Assembly (NCBI RefSeq): GCF_004210375.1
Contig: NW_027467782.1
Coordinates: 34,151,771 to 34,215,770 of the forward strand
DNA: 64,000 nucleotides
Reading direction: 5' to 3'
Origin: Tachypleus tridentatus
Lineage: Eukaryota; Arthropoda; Merostomata; Xiphosura; Limulidae
Shown: piece by piece, positions 11,642 to 24,798 of the stretch
Numbering within the stretch: position 1 is the first letter of the stretch
Layout: the number at the start of each line of letters is the position of its first letter
The notes under the pieces: model-generated
What the model was told of the DNA's origin: nothing
What the model saw: the letters and a program-made list of their open reading frames with translations, nothing else
The model's database searches: none
Program-made: the position numbers and the translations under genes

Positions 11642-11784
11642 TAGTTACTGAAGAGATGAGATAGACAGATGGAATCTTACCTTCACATTATGACAACGAG
11701 ATAAGTAGACTGATCCTAACCTTCATACATAACTAAAAGACAGATTTTTTACATTTAAGATCGCCAGGAAAGTTTACAGATTTC

Positions 11785-12195
11785 AACCACTACAAATCAT
11801 TCAACTTCAGTAAATTAACTTCAGACATTGAATATCTTTGTTGATAAAAAGTCAGCTTGTAAGCAGTGTCAAGCCATCCAAAAATAAACAACTGGCTAGC
11901 TTAAGCAAAGTGTAACAATATCAACTCAAAATTAATTTGCTTGTCATGGACCTGGACTGTCAATACAATATTCAGTTCTAGACAGATAGAAAAGTCAGTA
12001 TAGTTTATAAGTTTTTAAAAATTCTTGTATATTGACTAATATTTGCAATACTACTATCACAAACCGTAGTTATTGTTTTTGTTGTTGTTTGTATATTAAA
12101 ATATATTTGTGTTAAGAAAATTGTGTGTATCAATTTTGTTAGCAAATATCATAAATTTGATACATATCAAAATTCAATTAACTTCTAAATTAAAA
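11785..12195. mobile_element. Truncated solo LTR, same family as 18.8-20.8 kb
   Basis: From ACAGATTTCAACCACTAC to TTAACTTCTAAATT it aligns with the right part of the LTR at 19996-20780, including TTGTC-TGGACCT, ATATTCAGTTCTAGAC and ATATTTGTGTTAA blocks. There is no internal retrotransposon sequence beside it. Confidence 0.6.
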
Positions 12196-12274
12196 TTTCA
12201 CATGAGAAATCCTTATAACATCTAGTTAGCTTTATCAAATGTTTCTTAAGAAGAAATATTTTATTTCATGTCCA

Positions 12275-13538
12275 TTAACGAATTTCTACATGGATTCAGT
12301 CGATTTGACCAATTTCGTAATCACCATATAAAAATACAAAACCAATATAAATTATGCTTTTTTTTTTACTCAAGAATGACTACAGATTACAAAACATAAA
12401 TGTTTAGACACAACTGCTTAAATCTCATGACATTATACATTTATATAGATTTACTATTTTCATAATATTGACTTTTCAGCCTGTTTGGCTAACAATTCAG
12501 AAGTTACAATGCCACAGTGCATGTTTGCTAATGTTAATGTATCCAATAATATAAAACTGACCTTTAGGTTTTACAAAGTGACCTATATCATCTGCATTTT
12601 AGTGGACTAGTATTTGGTAAAATACAGTCATATACAATTATTATAAATTGTATATTTATATAGAACATTACTATTTAAAAACAAATTTTCTTAAACTAAT
12701 TTATCTCAAAATGTAGAGCAGTAAATAACAAAGTAAGCAAACAATTATCAGTTTTAGTTACAACCTATGTCCTCATTGCTGTTTGTCTTAGCTTGCTAAG
12801 CCTTCAGAAATGTCCCATGTGGAGGTTATGAAACAAAATTTTCTTTTTGATATTTTATATGTACATTAGAACAATCAAACAGTTATAAATTACTATACTG
12901 ATAACATAGAATTCCATTATAATTTATCAAGTTTAAAAACTAAACTGTATTTGTATGAAATAAAACAGGAAATCTAGAACAGGCTAAAGACTCAAATTAG
13001 CAGCATGAAGGTTTGTTTCGAAAGAAAGAGAGGACACCATCACATTTGAAAATGGCTAGGAAAATCATTAAAAAAATATTCTGAGCTTCTGATTGTTTTT
13101 TCAGATCATATATAGAAGTAAATGTATATACAAGACCATTTCTCAAAATGAAAAGATACGATTCAACAAATATTGTTATAGTTTAGAAAATTAAAAGGAT
13201 AAAAGTGTTTTTTTTTTATTTCAGCTTATCCATTTGAGTTCCTAGTTGGTACATCTACAGACGTTGTGTTTTTACATCACAAGCATTTAATTTGAACCAG
13301 TGCTACATTCAACACAACACAGAACATATAAAATTGAAGTTTTGGTGTATTTGTTTAATACTTACTTTTAAACTACAAAATTAAATACTGTATAATATCA
13401 AAATTTGAATTATAATCTACAGTTTGATACCAGAAATAGAGATAAATTCATAAAACTGTATTTCAATAAAATTTTGAATGCAACTTAATAAATGTAATAA
13501 CATGGCCTTTGACATGTGACCCATCTGAAAAGGGTTAA
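12275..13538. mobile_element. TTAA-flanked non-autonomous element, second subfamily, 1264 bp
   Basis: Bounded by TTAACGAATTTCTACATGG and, at the right in reverse complement, TTAACCCTTTTCAGATGG. Its body (ACTCAAGAATGACTACAGATTA, TTTTAGTGGACTAGTATTT) recurs partially at 18.0 and 46.7 kb. The TTAA tips link it to the elements at 10.7 and 40.6 kb, although the interior differs. Confidence 0.6.
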
Positions 13539-13885
13539 TAAAAGTCATATTATTCCCTGCACAATGCAATGCAATACTGACTAATCACGAGTACACACTC
13601 CCAATAGATGTGAAAGATAAGTCTACAAAGATCATAAACACTTAAGACAACAAACCACATCAAATCAAAGTAGACGTTATTAAAGAAATATTTATAAAAT
13701 ATTAGACACAATGAAAGAATATTATTTTCAAAATTGTTTTTAGAGTTTTCTACACTTTTACCATTTTCAAGACCCTATGGAATCAATAAAATTATAAAAA
13801 AATGTGTTTAAGTTAAGAAATTTCATTAGATAAGTAGATTAATTAAAGTTACTTTTCTTGCAATTGCAAAGTAAAGAAAATATAC

Positions 13886-14043
13886 TTATGAACAAAAGTG
13901 TTCCAGGCTTGAGTACAAATTTGAGGGAAATCTTCCTCAGTAAAATGAATAGCTATCTTTAGAGTAGCCATCACTTTCATCCTCACTGCAGTAATGTGCT
14001 TTGGACCCATTAGCTCCATAATAGAATTTAAGCTTCCTAATGC
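13886..14043 (-). CDS. ATR: ATR exon, UME domain N-terminal part
   Basis: This 158-nt exon has a TTTTAG acceptor and an AA|GTATAT donor. Its 52 codons begin ALGSLNSIMELMGPKH and continue to AWNTFVH, aligning with ALNSLMSLMKLMGPKH...AWDCFVR of vertebrate ATR. The GPKH motif is conserved in the UME family. It starts in phase 0, continuing from 15671-15763, and leaves two bases for the next exon. Confidence 0.93.
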
Positions 14044-15119
14044 CTAAAATAAATGAGAAAATTAGTTTTAGATATAAAAGTTCTCTTTATGTATTTAATG
14101 AATTTTGAGCAGTTGTAAAGTTCTAGATTTTTTGTTTTATGAAAAACAAGTGTCCAGGTTTTAAACATGAAAACTCAAATATATACTACCAAAAATTAAG
14201 CACATAAGTGTCATACAGTGACACTGGTAAAACTTCTTACGTTTGTTTAAAATAAACCTGTCCAACAACAGTAATTAAATGAAATTTCTGATGATATAAA
14301 GATAGGGATGTTGCAGCTACAGTTTACATTTTAAAACTCGATACACTTAAGAGAAACTGCTACAATCTCTATACAGAATAACAAACATTTCATGTTTGCA
14401 AAACTACAAAAAATTCATTGATGTTGTATCACTAAGTTTAATACTACCAAGTCAGTTCTTTAAAAAACCTTAGAAACCAACAAAATTTCTTAATATTTCA
14501 TTAATGTCCACAATTGGTTAAACAGGATGGAATACAATTATGTAACTACTCAAAATATTGTCCAATATTTGGATGTGTTGTTCCTACAGGCAAGCTTATC
14601 AATCCTTGTATGTAATGTATTTAGAGGTAGGAAATAATTAAATGTAAGCCTAATACTACAATATGAAGCTTCCATATATAAAGCACAAACCATATTCAAG
14701 AAACACTTCTATGGGTAAATGGTACATACCAGAGTACTGACCATTAGTGACAAAACATGCACCATACTCTAATTAACTCTAAAAATAACATATCCAAATA
14801 TCCTACAAAATTAAACTATATTTTCTGTGAATAGATAACTGTGTTCCATTCAGTATTAAGTCTATAATTTTTTTTTCCTATGATAAATTCATGGGAGGAT
14901 AACGATGAAGAAAGAGCTCGTTCTTTTATTGGAGCTAAGATGGTTAACTTCATCACCTTCATCCAGCATGATCAACTCTAGTTCTTATAACATACAACCT
15001 ATAGTTACTATTTTGGATGATTACATCAGTTTCAACAATTCTTAGGATAAATGATACATAACTGGAACAGCACCTTACTAACATACAGACTTTTACTTTC
15101 AACCATAAGAGCTTTGTCC
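14044..15119. other. Intron between UME exons, nothing recognised
   Basis: AT-rich intron sequence with no coding segment or repeat I can place. Confidence 0.55.
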
Positions 15120-15257
15120 AACTGTATGAGTCAAATAATGGGATTCACGGTTACTTTCATAACAAACTCACAACTGAAAGCATGAAGAATGTTCAGTAGC
15201 ATTATATGTCAAACCCTGGACCCTACAAGCTAACCACTGGGCAATGCCAAGCCTGTA
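15120..15257 (-). mobile_element. Diverged partial SINE
   Basis: AATAATGGGATTCACGGTTACTTTCATAAC and, further on, CAATGCCAAGCCTGTATT parallel the head half of the SINE at 7.1 kb. The body half is lost. Confidence 0.6.
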
Positions 15258-15356
15258 TTATTCATACAGGGAGTCTTTGCTCTTTCATAAATATTTATTT
15301 ACATAAATTTCACTTTCATATTTTCAATATGACTTTAAGATTATAAAGTTTTTTTT

Positions 15357-15540
15357 ACTAAATAATGATAACAATAGTTTAACTTAGAAAACCAATCATA
15401 AACAAACATGTTTTTTTTATACTAAATAATGATAACAATAGTTTAACTTAGAAAACCAATCATAAACAAACATGTTTTTTTTATACTAAATAATGATAAC
15501 AATAGTTTAACTTAGAAAACCAATAATAAACAAACATGTG
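15357..15540. repeat. Tandem repeat, three copies of 64 bp
   Basis: ACTAAATAATGATAACAATA begins copies at 15357, 15421 and 15485, each ending in ACAAACATGT plus a T run. The copies are almost identical (AATCATAAA against AATAATAAA in the third), so the array is young. It lies about 130 bp from the ATR exon at 15671. Confidence 0.95.
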
Positions 15541-15670
15541 ATATACATAGAATTTTATGGAACTGATTTTACTTTCTTTTAAGATAAATAAAATAAAATA
15601 TACAAATGAATCACAAAACTTTCAAGCAATAAATTTAAATTTCCTAATTATCATGTAATAAAACACCTAC

Positions 15671-15763
15671 TAGTTTCTTTTCCTCTAATGGAAAATTTGC
15701 ATTAAGCAACTGGGAATCAAAGAAAGCAAGAAAACCCAAAAGTCGTGGCTGTAAAAATTTGGC
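15671..15763 (-). CDS. ATR: ATR exon upstream of the UME domain
   Basis: This 93-nt, 31-codon exon has a CCATAG acceptor and a CTA|GTAGGT donor. It contains LQPRLLGFLAFFDSQLL and ends EEKKL, matching LQPKLLGILAFFNMQLL...EDKKM of ATR. Both ends are phase 0. The next exon upstream that I recognise, 26016-26173, exits in phase 2, so the two cannot be spliced directly. Exons for about 650 residues should lie between them. Confidence 0.92.
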
Positions 15764-18029
15764 CTATGGATTAAAATAAAGCAATCAATTAAAGGTTATA
15801 ATAACTTTTTACTGATTTAAAAATGAATTTCAATTCCTCTTCACAAAAGTTATAACAAATACCAACTTATTTTATTAATGAAGCTATTTGCTCTGGTTAT
15901 GTTTCTTACTCTACTTTTAGTTGTGTTGTAAAAATTATACCTGGTACTTATTTCCTACATATACAATATTACAATAATTGCTGTAATATAATGTTTAAGT
16001 ATATAATTCTTAGGTAAATATACTTCTGACAACTTTAATTCTCATAAAAGATTGCGAGCTCACAATTCCCGTAGCTTGTAATTATTAAAATTGCTTTACT
16101 TGAAAGCATGTCCATATTACAGTTACGAGAAGTCTGTTTGTGGCCCCTGACTCAAAAAGTTTGTGCACCACTGCTGTAAATACTTTACTCTGAACAATGC
16201 TAAACTTATGTTATGTTAACTTATAATTTCCTTGTATAAATACCAGAATTTTAAAGTCAGATACAAGTAACTGACCAATATGACTCATCAAGAGTAAATA
16301 ACTGACAAATTTTACTCAGAAACAATCATTTGAATTTTTCTGGATACAGGTTTTGTGACACACTCCACCTAATCAGTAAGAATTACAGACCCGTAAAGTA
16401 ATGTGGTGCAGATTTAAAGCTAAGTACCCCAAATAGGTATCACTTGCTACAGAGCAGAAGCAGGTATGTAAAAAGACTACTATAAAGGTAAGAGATAAAA
16501 ATAGAGTGAGAATTTACCATTTGAAGTCTATGGATGTTATGGAGAATAGCAACAGGTTGCAAGAAATAGCCAGTGAGGAAAAGATGTTCACATTATGAAT
16601 ATAATGTATAACCACCATATAAAATAAGTTTCAGATACCAATTTGCATAATCTTCTCTAATGTACAACAGAAGAGAGCAGCCATGAAAAGGGTGACAAGA
16701 CAGATCTGGTGAGAGAAAACTTGAAAGAAGTGACAAGAATTATTTGTCAATGATGTATAAACCAGATTAATAAGTTGATAAAGCCAACAGGTAAAGGTTA
16801 CAAACGAGAAACACTGTAAAAAAAAAATGAGTTCCAGGAGATAAAAGACAGAAATAGGAGTAATGGAAAGAAGCAGTGTTGGTAACATAACAACAAAGAG
16901 TTTGCATGGGGCAAAAAAAAAATAATCAGGATCAGATTGGGAACAAAGATGCACACAGATGGAAGTAAAATAGGTGTGAAAGTCCTTACCTCTTCATGCA
17001 TTGTTATTTCAGTAAAAAACATTATGAGTGGGATAAAGAACATATAAATATCAATAGCAAAGCCAACCAATAACAACTACATGCAAACAGAAGCAAAAAA
17101 ATTAGTCATCAAGAAGAGATGGTGTATCAAATGAGAGGACAAAGGTTAAAATGGAGGAAAGTAAAAGTTATGAAGGTCAATAATGAAATTTCAATCTCAT
17201 AGGGCAATTAAACAGTAAGGATGAAGGACATGAAAGGAATGAAACAGGAGAAAGTATGGGAGAGAAAACAATGTGGGAGAAATGAGAAAATGAAAAGTAT
17301 CGGATAATGCTACTCTATAGATTAAATTGCAAAAATGGATGAACCATTGTCCAAGAGCTAAGTAAAAAAGCTAGAAGGGTGTGGAACATTCATTTGGAAA
17401 AGTCAGAAGTAGTAACATAAACACAAGATAAACTGATAAACTGGCAAAAAGGAAGGGTGAACAGCACAAGAAAGAAGGAAGGCTACCTGTGAAGAGTGTG
17501 GCTTTGGCTGGAGGAAAAATGGTTTATTTGTTTTGTATTTCCACTTATTTAAATGAGAGCTATCTGTGCTGAGGAACAATGGAGAAATGATTTTGCCAAA
17601 GAAGGGATTGGGAAAGAAAAAGAGGCATGAATGAAAAAGGTTGAAGAGATGAAATCACAACTGTGCTGGCCAGAACAGTGAGTTGAGAAAGACTGACATG
17701 GAGGAGTCTGAATAAGAGAGAGAACTCAGAGAAGATGGATAAGCATGCAGGTAAAGACTGAACCCATCTTGACTAAACATATCAAACAGCTGGAGCCAAA
17801 AAAATCTGGAAATGGAGACCAAAAGATTGGGAGTTTCATATGGAGGTGAGTGGCCCCTTAATAACTGATATAATATGCAAAAAGTTAAACTGTCAGAACA
17901 GACCATATTGAAGTGCCACATACATTTATGCATCAGGACATTTTTCAGATTTTACATGTAAATCATATATAACCTCCAGGTAATCATAAAATACTTTACT
18001 TTTTTCATTTTCACTGTTGTATCTCTATA
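15764..18029. other. Intronic, strand-asymmetric purine-rich DNA
   Basis: From about 16630 to 17940 the plus strand is strikingly rich in A and G and poor in C and T. This creates long hydrophobic phantom readings on the minus strand (for example 16631-16954 and 16798-17076). No splice-bounded ATR exon was recognised here, although several are expected. The short piece at 16125-16178 (TGGCCCCTGACTCAAAAAGTTTG...) resembles the terminus of a hAT-type MITE. Confidence 0.5.
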
Positions 18030-18580
18030 TGGTTTGAGTTGATTTGACTGACCTTGTAACCACTACAAAATTAGAATTTTTCATTCTAGAAAGACTACAA
18101 ATTATAACTCAAAACTCAAATGTTTAGTCTAGATAGCTTAAATCTAATAACATTGTACACTTATAAATATTTATTATTTTTATTATACTGACCTTTACAA
18201 AGTGACTTGTAAAGTCACCATGTTTTTAGTGGACTAGTATTTCATAAAATACAGTCACATTTGAGTGTATTATTACTACTTAGAAACAAGTTCATAAACT
18301 AATTTTTCTTAAAACATAGAACAGTAAATAATGAAATACACCAAACAAGTATCTTTTCTAGTTTTGTACTTTGTACTCATTTGCTGTTAATCATAGGTTG
18401 CTAAGCCTTATCAAATTTTGCATGTGGAGGATGTGAAACAAAGTAACTTTTCTCAGATTTTTAATATACATTTTAAGATAACATCAAACTACTATACTGA
18501 TACAATAAAATTCCACTGTAATTTAGTTTAGTAACTAAGCTGTATTTGAATCTAATAAAATATGAAATCTCCAGCTCTCT
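18030..18580. mobile_element. Partial TTAA-type element (second subfamily)
   Basis: Matches the first part of the element at 12275-13538 (TTGAGTTGATTTGACTGACC, TTTAGTGGACTAGTATTT, GTGGAGGATGTGAAACAAA). The matching right tip, GACCCATCTGAACTGAGTTAA, lies at 22115-22157. The element may have been split by the LTR and LINE relics in between. Confidence 0.5.
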
Positions 18581-18802
18581 AAAGTCTTACCTTATCATTC
18601 AAAATCTCCCATGAAAAGATGAATTTTTCACCAATTAGTCAAGAAACCTACTAGAAATAATGCTATTTTAGATTTATTAACATAAAATATGGAAATGATC
18701 AAAGGGTGAAAACTGAGGAACATCTGGGTGCTTTATTGGGTTCAATGTTTTGCTGCATATGGAGATAAGGAATAAAGATATTTTAATTATCAATTTAAGA
18801 AA

Positions 18803-20780
18803 AGTACAACAGATTTACTGTTATACATTTATTTTAGTACCTATGCTTGTTTCTCTATAACTTTTGTTTTGCACAAAACATATATTCTTGACTGTGTATT
18901 GTGCAAGTCCCATCTGTTCTTAAAATTGGTAAAATGTTCTTCAGTGTAATAACTGACAATGTACCAGGTGTATATGTATTACTAGTGACTGACAGCATTG
19001 TTGCCAAATGAACTTTGGTGTATTTTCTAGAGTCTCCTGTAATTGGTGTATAAAAACCAATGTGCAGAGAAACAAATATTATTATTATTGGACAACTACA
19101 GTCAGTGTGCTATAGGCCTCAGGAGCTATAACTGTGATACTTGCCTATTAATTGGAAAACTACAGCATTGAACCAGTAATGTTTATAGATTTAGACCATT
19201 ACAAATGATTCAACTTCAGTGAATTAATGTTTAGAGGACGATTTTATAGATTCATCTCAGATGTTTTTTTGGCCTGACAGGGATCTTCCAAATAACTGTC
19301 CTACTGATAATTCATTGGTGAGTGTCAATAATGGACATAATGGTTCTAGTTCACCTGGTGAAGTTCCATGTGCTAGAAATACATTGATCAATGAGCAAGA
19401 AAAGAATCTGCAGACTTTATCACTCTTTAAATATGCACTCCCAAAAAAAATGAACTGGAAAAAGTTTCATATTACTTTTTCAAAAATGGTGTGCTAATGA
19501 GAAAATGGAGAACACCAAATGTACCAGTGTTAGAGGACTGGGCTGTAATTTATCAAATTGCTGTTCCAAAAGTGTATCATTTTGACATAGTGAATGTAGC
19601 CCATAAACTCCCCATGGAAGGTTGTTTAGAAGTCAACAATGCATGTGATAAAAATTATGAAACATTTATTTTGGCCAAAAATTAGGCAAGATGTTTCCTG
19701 GTTTTGTAAAACTTTTCACACCTGTCTGTGTAATAACTGATTGTGTTATTACAAAAAAGATAACATTTGTGCTCAAGCACTTTCACATGCTATGTAGTTT
19801 TATTATCATAAGGTTATTTGTATTAATTGTTTTATATATATATATATATATTTATAATTTTTGAAGTTATATAATTTTTTAACAATGCATTGTATTTAAT
19901 AAATTGTTATCAGTGTGCATGTGTGTGAGTGTATGTATATGTAACATCTTAATTAAAAATTGTCTAATGCCAATCTTAATTCTCTAAAGAGAGGTGTAAC
20001 AGATTTACTGTTGTACATTTATTTCAGTGCCTACATATGTTTCTGCATAGCTTTTGTGTATGTGTTTTTTTTTTTTCACAGGATATATATTCTTGACAAT
20101 GCATTGTGCATATCCCACCTATTCTCGAAATTTGTAGAAGGTGCCTGAGCATAAGAATCAACAATGTACTAGTTATGTATGTCATACTAGTAACTGACTC
20201 TATTGTTGCCAAGTGAACTTTGGTGAATATTCTAGGAGTCTTGAGTGAATGGTATATCAAAGTAGACATGCTGAGAGACAAATATTATTATTATTGGACA
20301 GCTACAGCCCATATGACATAGCACTCGAAAGATATAACTATGATTAACACCTATTAATCAGAAAACTGCAGAACCAGTAATGTTTATAGATTTCAACCAT
20401 TATAAACCATTGAACTTCAGTGAATTAATTTCAGGTGTTAGTATTTTGTAATTCATATAAGACCAATCAAGCTAGCTAGCTTAAGTGATATGTGACACTA
20501 TCAACTCAGAATTAATATGCTTGTCGTGGACCTAGATTATCAATAAAATATTCAGTTCTAGACCAATTATAAGAATTAGTATTATCTGTAAGTTCTAAAA
20601 CTTTTGTAGATAAGCAATCCTTTGTAATAAACTATTAATAATACCCATTATTATAAACTGTACTTTTCTTTGTTTGTTTGTATACTAAAACATATTTGTG
20701 TTAAAAATGAAAGTTGTGAGTATTAATCTTCCAGGCAAATACCATAAATCTAATACATATTCACATTTAATTAACTTCTG
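18803..20780 (+). mobile_element. Ty3/gypsy-like LTR retrotransposon relic
   Basis: Two direct repeats, 18803-19235 and 19996-20440, share ACAGATTTACTGTT, TATATTCTTGAC, TTGCCAA-TGAACTTTGGTG and ATTATTATTATTGGACA. Between them is an integrase fragment. Just before the right repeat stands a purine tract (AAAGAGAGG) followed by TG, as at a 3' LTR start. The right LTR probably extends to about 20780, and the left one lost its second half together with gag and most of pol. Confidence 0.65.
19261..19690 (+). pseudogene. Retrotransposon integrase fragment, frameshifted
   Basis: A plus-strand reading to 19497 continues in another frame from 19491 to 19685. The second piece contains EDWAVIYQIAVPKVY and AHKLPMEGCLEVN. 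This resembles the N-terminal zinc-binding (H2C2) part of Ty3/gypsy-type integrases, where the second His lies in an AH-P-x-G-H-x-G motif. Here that Gly-His is changed to Gly-Cys, and the protein stops soon after. It is a non-functional remnant, described only as found. Confidence 0.6.
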
Positions 20781-21399
20781 AATTCAAATAAAAATATCTT
20801 GTTATTTGATACATTAATATACACAACATAATAAATTGGAAACCTGTCTGAACTAAACAATAATAGATACCTAAGGCAAATTCTGAAGGGGTGAAACAAA
20901 AATTATCTTTTGTGAAAGATTTATTTAAAGACACTAATTAGATGTGAAAAATGTTTAAAGACAAATATTTCAATATTCAAGATAAACATATACTTTATAG
21001 ATCGAAAAGAGTAATTGCAAGTAAAAAAAACCAGGTTGGCTCACAAAGAGTATAAGAGGTAAAATTAAATAAAAGCACCATAAGTTTAAGAAATTTAAAC
21101 TGACTGGTGCAACAAGAGATTTAGAAGATTACAGAAGATGAAGTTAAAGAAGCAGGAACATCAAAAGGAATTGTGTGAGAAAAGGTTGGCTAAAATGTAA
21201 AAATTAGCAGTATGAATTTCTTTAAATAAGATAATGGTAAGCAAGTGTTAGGAAGAGGTGATAAAGAAAGGCTCACCATTGATAATTATGAAATGCTAGG
21301 TTTTTAAATTTTGCTTTGTCTTTAGTTTTTACTTAACAAGATTTAAGCAGTATTCCACATATTGAAGAGTTGGTAGATGAAAACAAGATGAAACAACAT
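20781..21399. other. Intronic, nothing recognised
   Basis: AT-rich. The right part may be a non-coding or heavily decayed lead-in to the LINE fragment that follows, but no motif supports this. Confidence 0.4.
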
Positions 21400-22030
21400 T
21401 ACTGCATTAATTTACGAGATAGTTAAGAAAAAACTGAGAAGTTTCAAGAATGATAAATATCCTGCACCAGATAGTATTCTTCAAAAGATGGAGGTTACAA
21501 AATTAGCTGTGCAAGCCACTTGCTGCAATTTTTATCAGTCCCTGAACAGTGAGTAGGTACCAGAGGACTGGAAATTAGCTAATGTAACTGCTAATTTCAA
21601 AGGAGGTGAGAAAAACTGTCCCAGTAATTATGGACCTATTAGTCATATACTGTATTAAAAGATGCTTTGCAAAGTCATTCTGAAAAGCTGACAAATTGAT
21701 GAGACGGTCAACATGGTTTTACTGAAGGAAAAATCTTGCATTACGAATCTTTGACATTCCTTGAAAAGGTTACTGCCAATGTAAATAAAGGTAAGTGTAG
21801 ATTTGATATACCTGGATTTTCAGAATACATTTGACAAGGTAATATATAAAAGGCTTGTAAAAAAGTTCTCTCTGTATGTGTGGGGAATAAGTTAGCAAAC
21901 TGGATAGACGAATGGCTGGACGGAAGAGAAAAAGAAGGTTGTTACCAAGTTCATCCAAAATGTACTAATTTAACAAATGGGGTACCTCAGGGTTCAGTCT
22001 TAGAACCTTTATTCTTTTTTATTTAAACAG
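21400..22030 (+). pseudogene. CR1-like LINE reverse transcriptase fragment, decayed
   Basis: Pieces in changing plus-strand frames read VPEDWKLANV, then IYLDFQNTFDK (the first RT catalytic region), then NWIDEWLDGRE and TNGVPQGSVLEPLFF. These are in the order expected of CR1/L2-type reverse transcriptases. Several stop codons and frameshifts interrupt it. The FADD/YADD motif is not reached. It is an old relic. Confidence 0.8.
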
Positions 22031-22157
22031 GCATTGAACTGTTGGAAAGGGTTCTGAGTAGGTGTACTTTAATGACTATGTTGAAGGGGTGAAATCTCTC
22101 AAATCAATAAAAGCAATGATATGGCCTTTGATGCATGACCCATCTGAACTGAGTTAA

Positions 22158-24798
22158 GAATCTAGTTCAAATTGATGTTTATTGTATCAAAATACTAAAT
22201 CTATAGTTTTGTATGAATTAGGGACTCAAATTACTGATATATATATTACAAAATCAAAACATCATATCTTTTATAATCGTTCAGATATGGTTTATGTACT
22301 GAATCATGCATAATGGCCCAATTCACCACTTTCCATTATTGGAAACAATATCTTATATAAGTAAGTATATTATATCTTATATAATATAAGTAAGTAACTA
22401 ATTTCATTACACAGTTCACTGGTTAGAAAGGAAGGACAAGGCAGTATCTGATGAAAATCCCTAAATATGAGTGGAATGTTTAAGAAAAAAGTGTAAGTTA
22501 AACATTATCCGTAGGAGAATCGAAAAATAAGACAAAGTTAAAATCTAGGTAGGGGATAAAATGGGTAGGATTAAGAGAGGGTTTTCCCAACACTGGCAAC
22601 AGAGATCTCAAGGATATAGAATCAAGAAGAAAATTTGCCTGATGGTAAACTAAGGCAAAAAGAACAAATGCCACGGTTGGACAAGGCTTGCAAGTACTCA
22701 CTTCCAAAAGAGAGACAAAAATGCTCATTGTGAAACAATATCTAGAAAAGGAAGGAAATATTATACTGCAAAAACATGTCTATAAAAAATAATAAAACTG
22801 AGGTAAGTCTCACATATTCAGCAGTCAAGGTCTAGAAAGGCAAGCCATGATCAGGTGGAAGAAAATTAACATTCATCTCAATGGGTTTTGCTATAGTAGG
22901 AGGAAGGCAAACAATATCTGGAGAAAGTAGGATGTACCCTGACCCTCAGAGCTCCTCACAAACAAAAGTAATAGTAAAACATATAAATTATAAAGAACAA
23001 CAAAAATGAAATAACTGATAAATTGTAAATGTTGAGAAATTGTGTGGTGAAATAAACATATGTATCAGATGTTATGCATTAAAGCAAATAAAATATTTAA
23101 TTTAATTATTAATTTACCCCTGAGGTAGAAATATAGGTAATTAAAAAATAACAGACTCTTTTAAGCCAAATTGAACAGTGAAGATGAAATATATCACTAA
23201 ACTCTAATTTAAAAATACTAACCTGACAATAAGCATGTAGAATACTAGAAGTCTGTGTGGACCCTGGCTACAGGGTTCCACATAAACCAAGTTAATAGGA
23301 AAAGTATACGAGACAAATAATAATGAAAATTAAACAGAAGTTATTTTTTAAAAGTAAGTAATTGTATGTAAACATTAAGATATGTATGAGACACGATATA
23401 TGAAAAAAAACAATATTGTTAACCCAATAATTGATATACCAGTAAGATAAATTACACGTAATCCTAAAATAACAAAAACCAATGATAAGCCTAATTGAAT
23501 GGTATAGAATGCAGGATACAACTAAGCCTAAACCTAAACTAAACTCTCAGTACCAATCTACCAAAACTTATGTTATGGAGCCCAAATAACAACAGATAAT
23601 GATACTAGCAATAAAAATGTTATAAACTCATAACTATAGATGTTTAATCTGCCCAAAGTTGGCAGACTGTATTTAAAAAATGTGCAGACCACCAAACTCA
23701 AGTCAAGGCACAACAAATGTCAGCACTCTGGAGAATCAATATAACAATGAAAAAAAGCTGATTATTTTGCAGTAGAATACCACCACTAGAAACCTGTATA
23801 AATGTGCTAATAGAAAATATAACTTCTGAAATGGTAACTTAGAATGTGTAATTCATAATTCAAAATGAACACATTACAACCATACTGACAGAAAGAAATA
23901 CTTTTTGTAACAAAGTAACAAGTCCATAACTAAATAGAAATATAGAATAATTCCACTTCAAAATAATTCAACAAGTTACAAATATCACTACTGTATAATA
24001 AAGAGTAAACCTGTTGAGAGAAATTGATACAAATATGAGAAAAAACAACAATAAACACATGAAACGAGAACAAATTAAAAGTCACAACACAAGAACAACC
24101 AACCAAGAAGAAATAATTCAGTGAAAGAGAACAGAGGGAGTTGCACATATCAGGAGCATGTGTGTTGCACTACTATTGGTGGGAAGGTTGTCACATGATA
24201 ATCTGCATGCAAGACACACTTTACCATTTAACTGTTAGGCATGCTTTTTTTTTACATATAGATAAAAGCACCAAACTATTTATTGATGTGAGAGGAAGTA
24301 ATGTTTGGTATTGGAAGAATAATCATGAAACAACTCTGGTACATCAAAACTAAGGCAATTTTCAGTTTGTTTTTATTCTTACCCAAATCCAAGTCTGAAT
24401 ACTAAGCAAACATTTGATAGTATCTGTGTTAAAAATTTCATAATTTTCATTTTTCTCCACTAATTTGAAAATGATAGAATGTGTAAAAAAGAATTTTTGG
24501 CATAAACACTGTTATCATAGGTAAAATCATGTTATAAATTTTAATAATTCACAATAAACATTCAATAAAACTTACAAAATTTGATATATTTCTGTATTTA
24601 TATTAATATTCATTATTTCAATGCCAGAAAGAAATAAAGAGCAAACATCACAACAGAAATTTCTTTCATATATTTTGTGTATTTTTTTCATTTTTATACT
24701 TAAAAGTAAGACAATAAAGCATTGTAATAGAAATGTTTAAATTTACATAGGAAATACACTATCAAGATTTTAACAATCACAATTGAATAATAAAGATA
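22158..24798. other. Intronic, nothing recognised
   Basis: AT-rich with a purine-rich block at about 22480-22930. Open readings of 60-76 codons show no domain. A possible splice-bounded piece near 23225-23275 was not convincing. ATR exons expected here were not found. Confidence 0.45.

Noticed and set aside
16631-17076. Two overlapping minus-strand hydrophobic readings as a membrane protein gene
   Set aside because: They overlap in different frames and follow from the purine-rich plus strand. No family motif is present.
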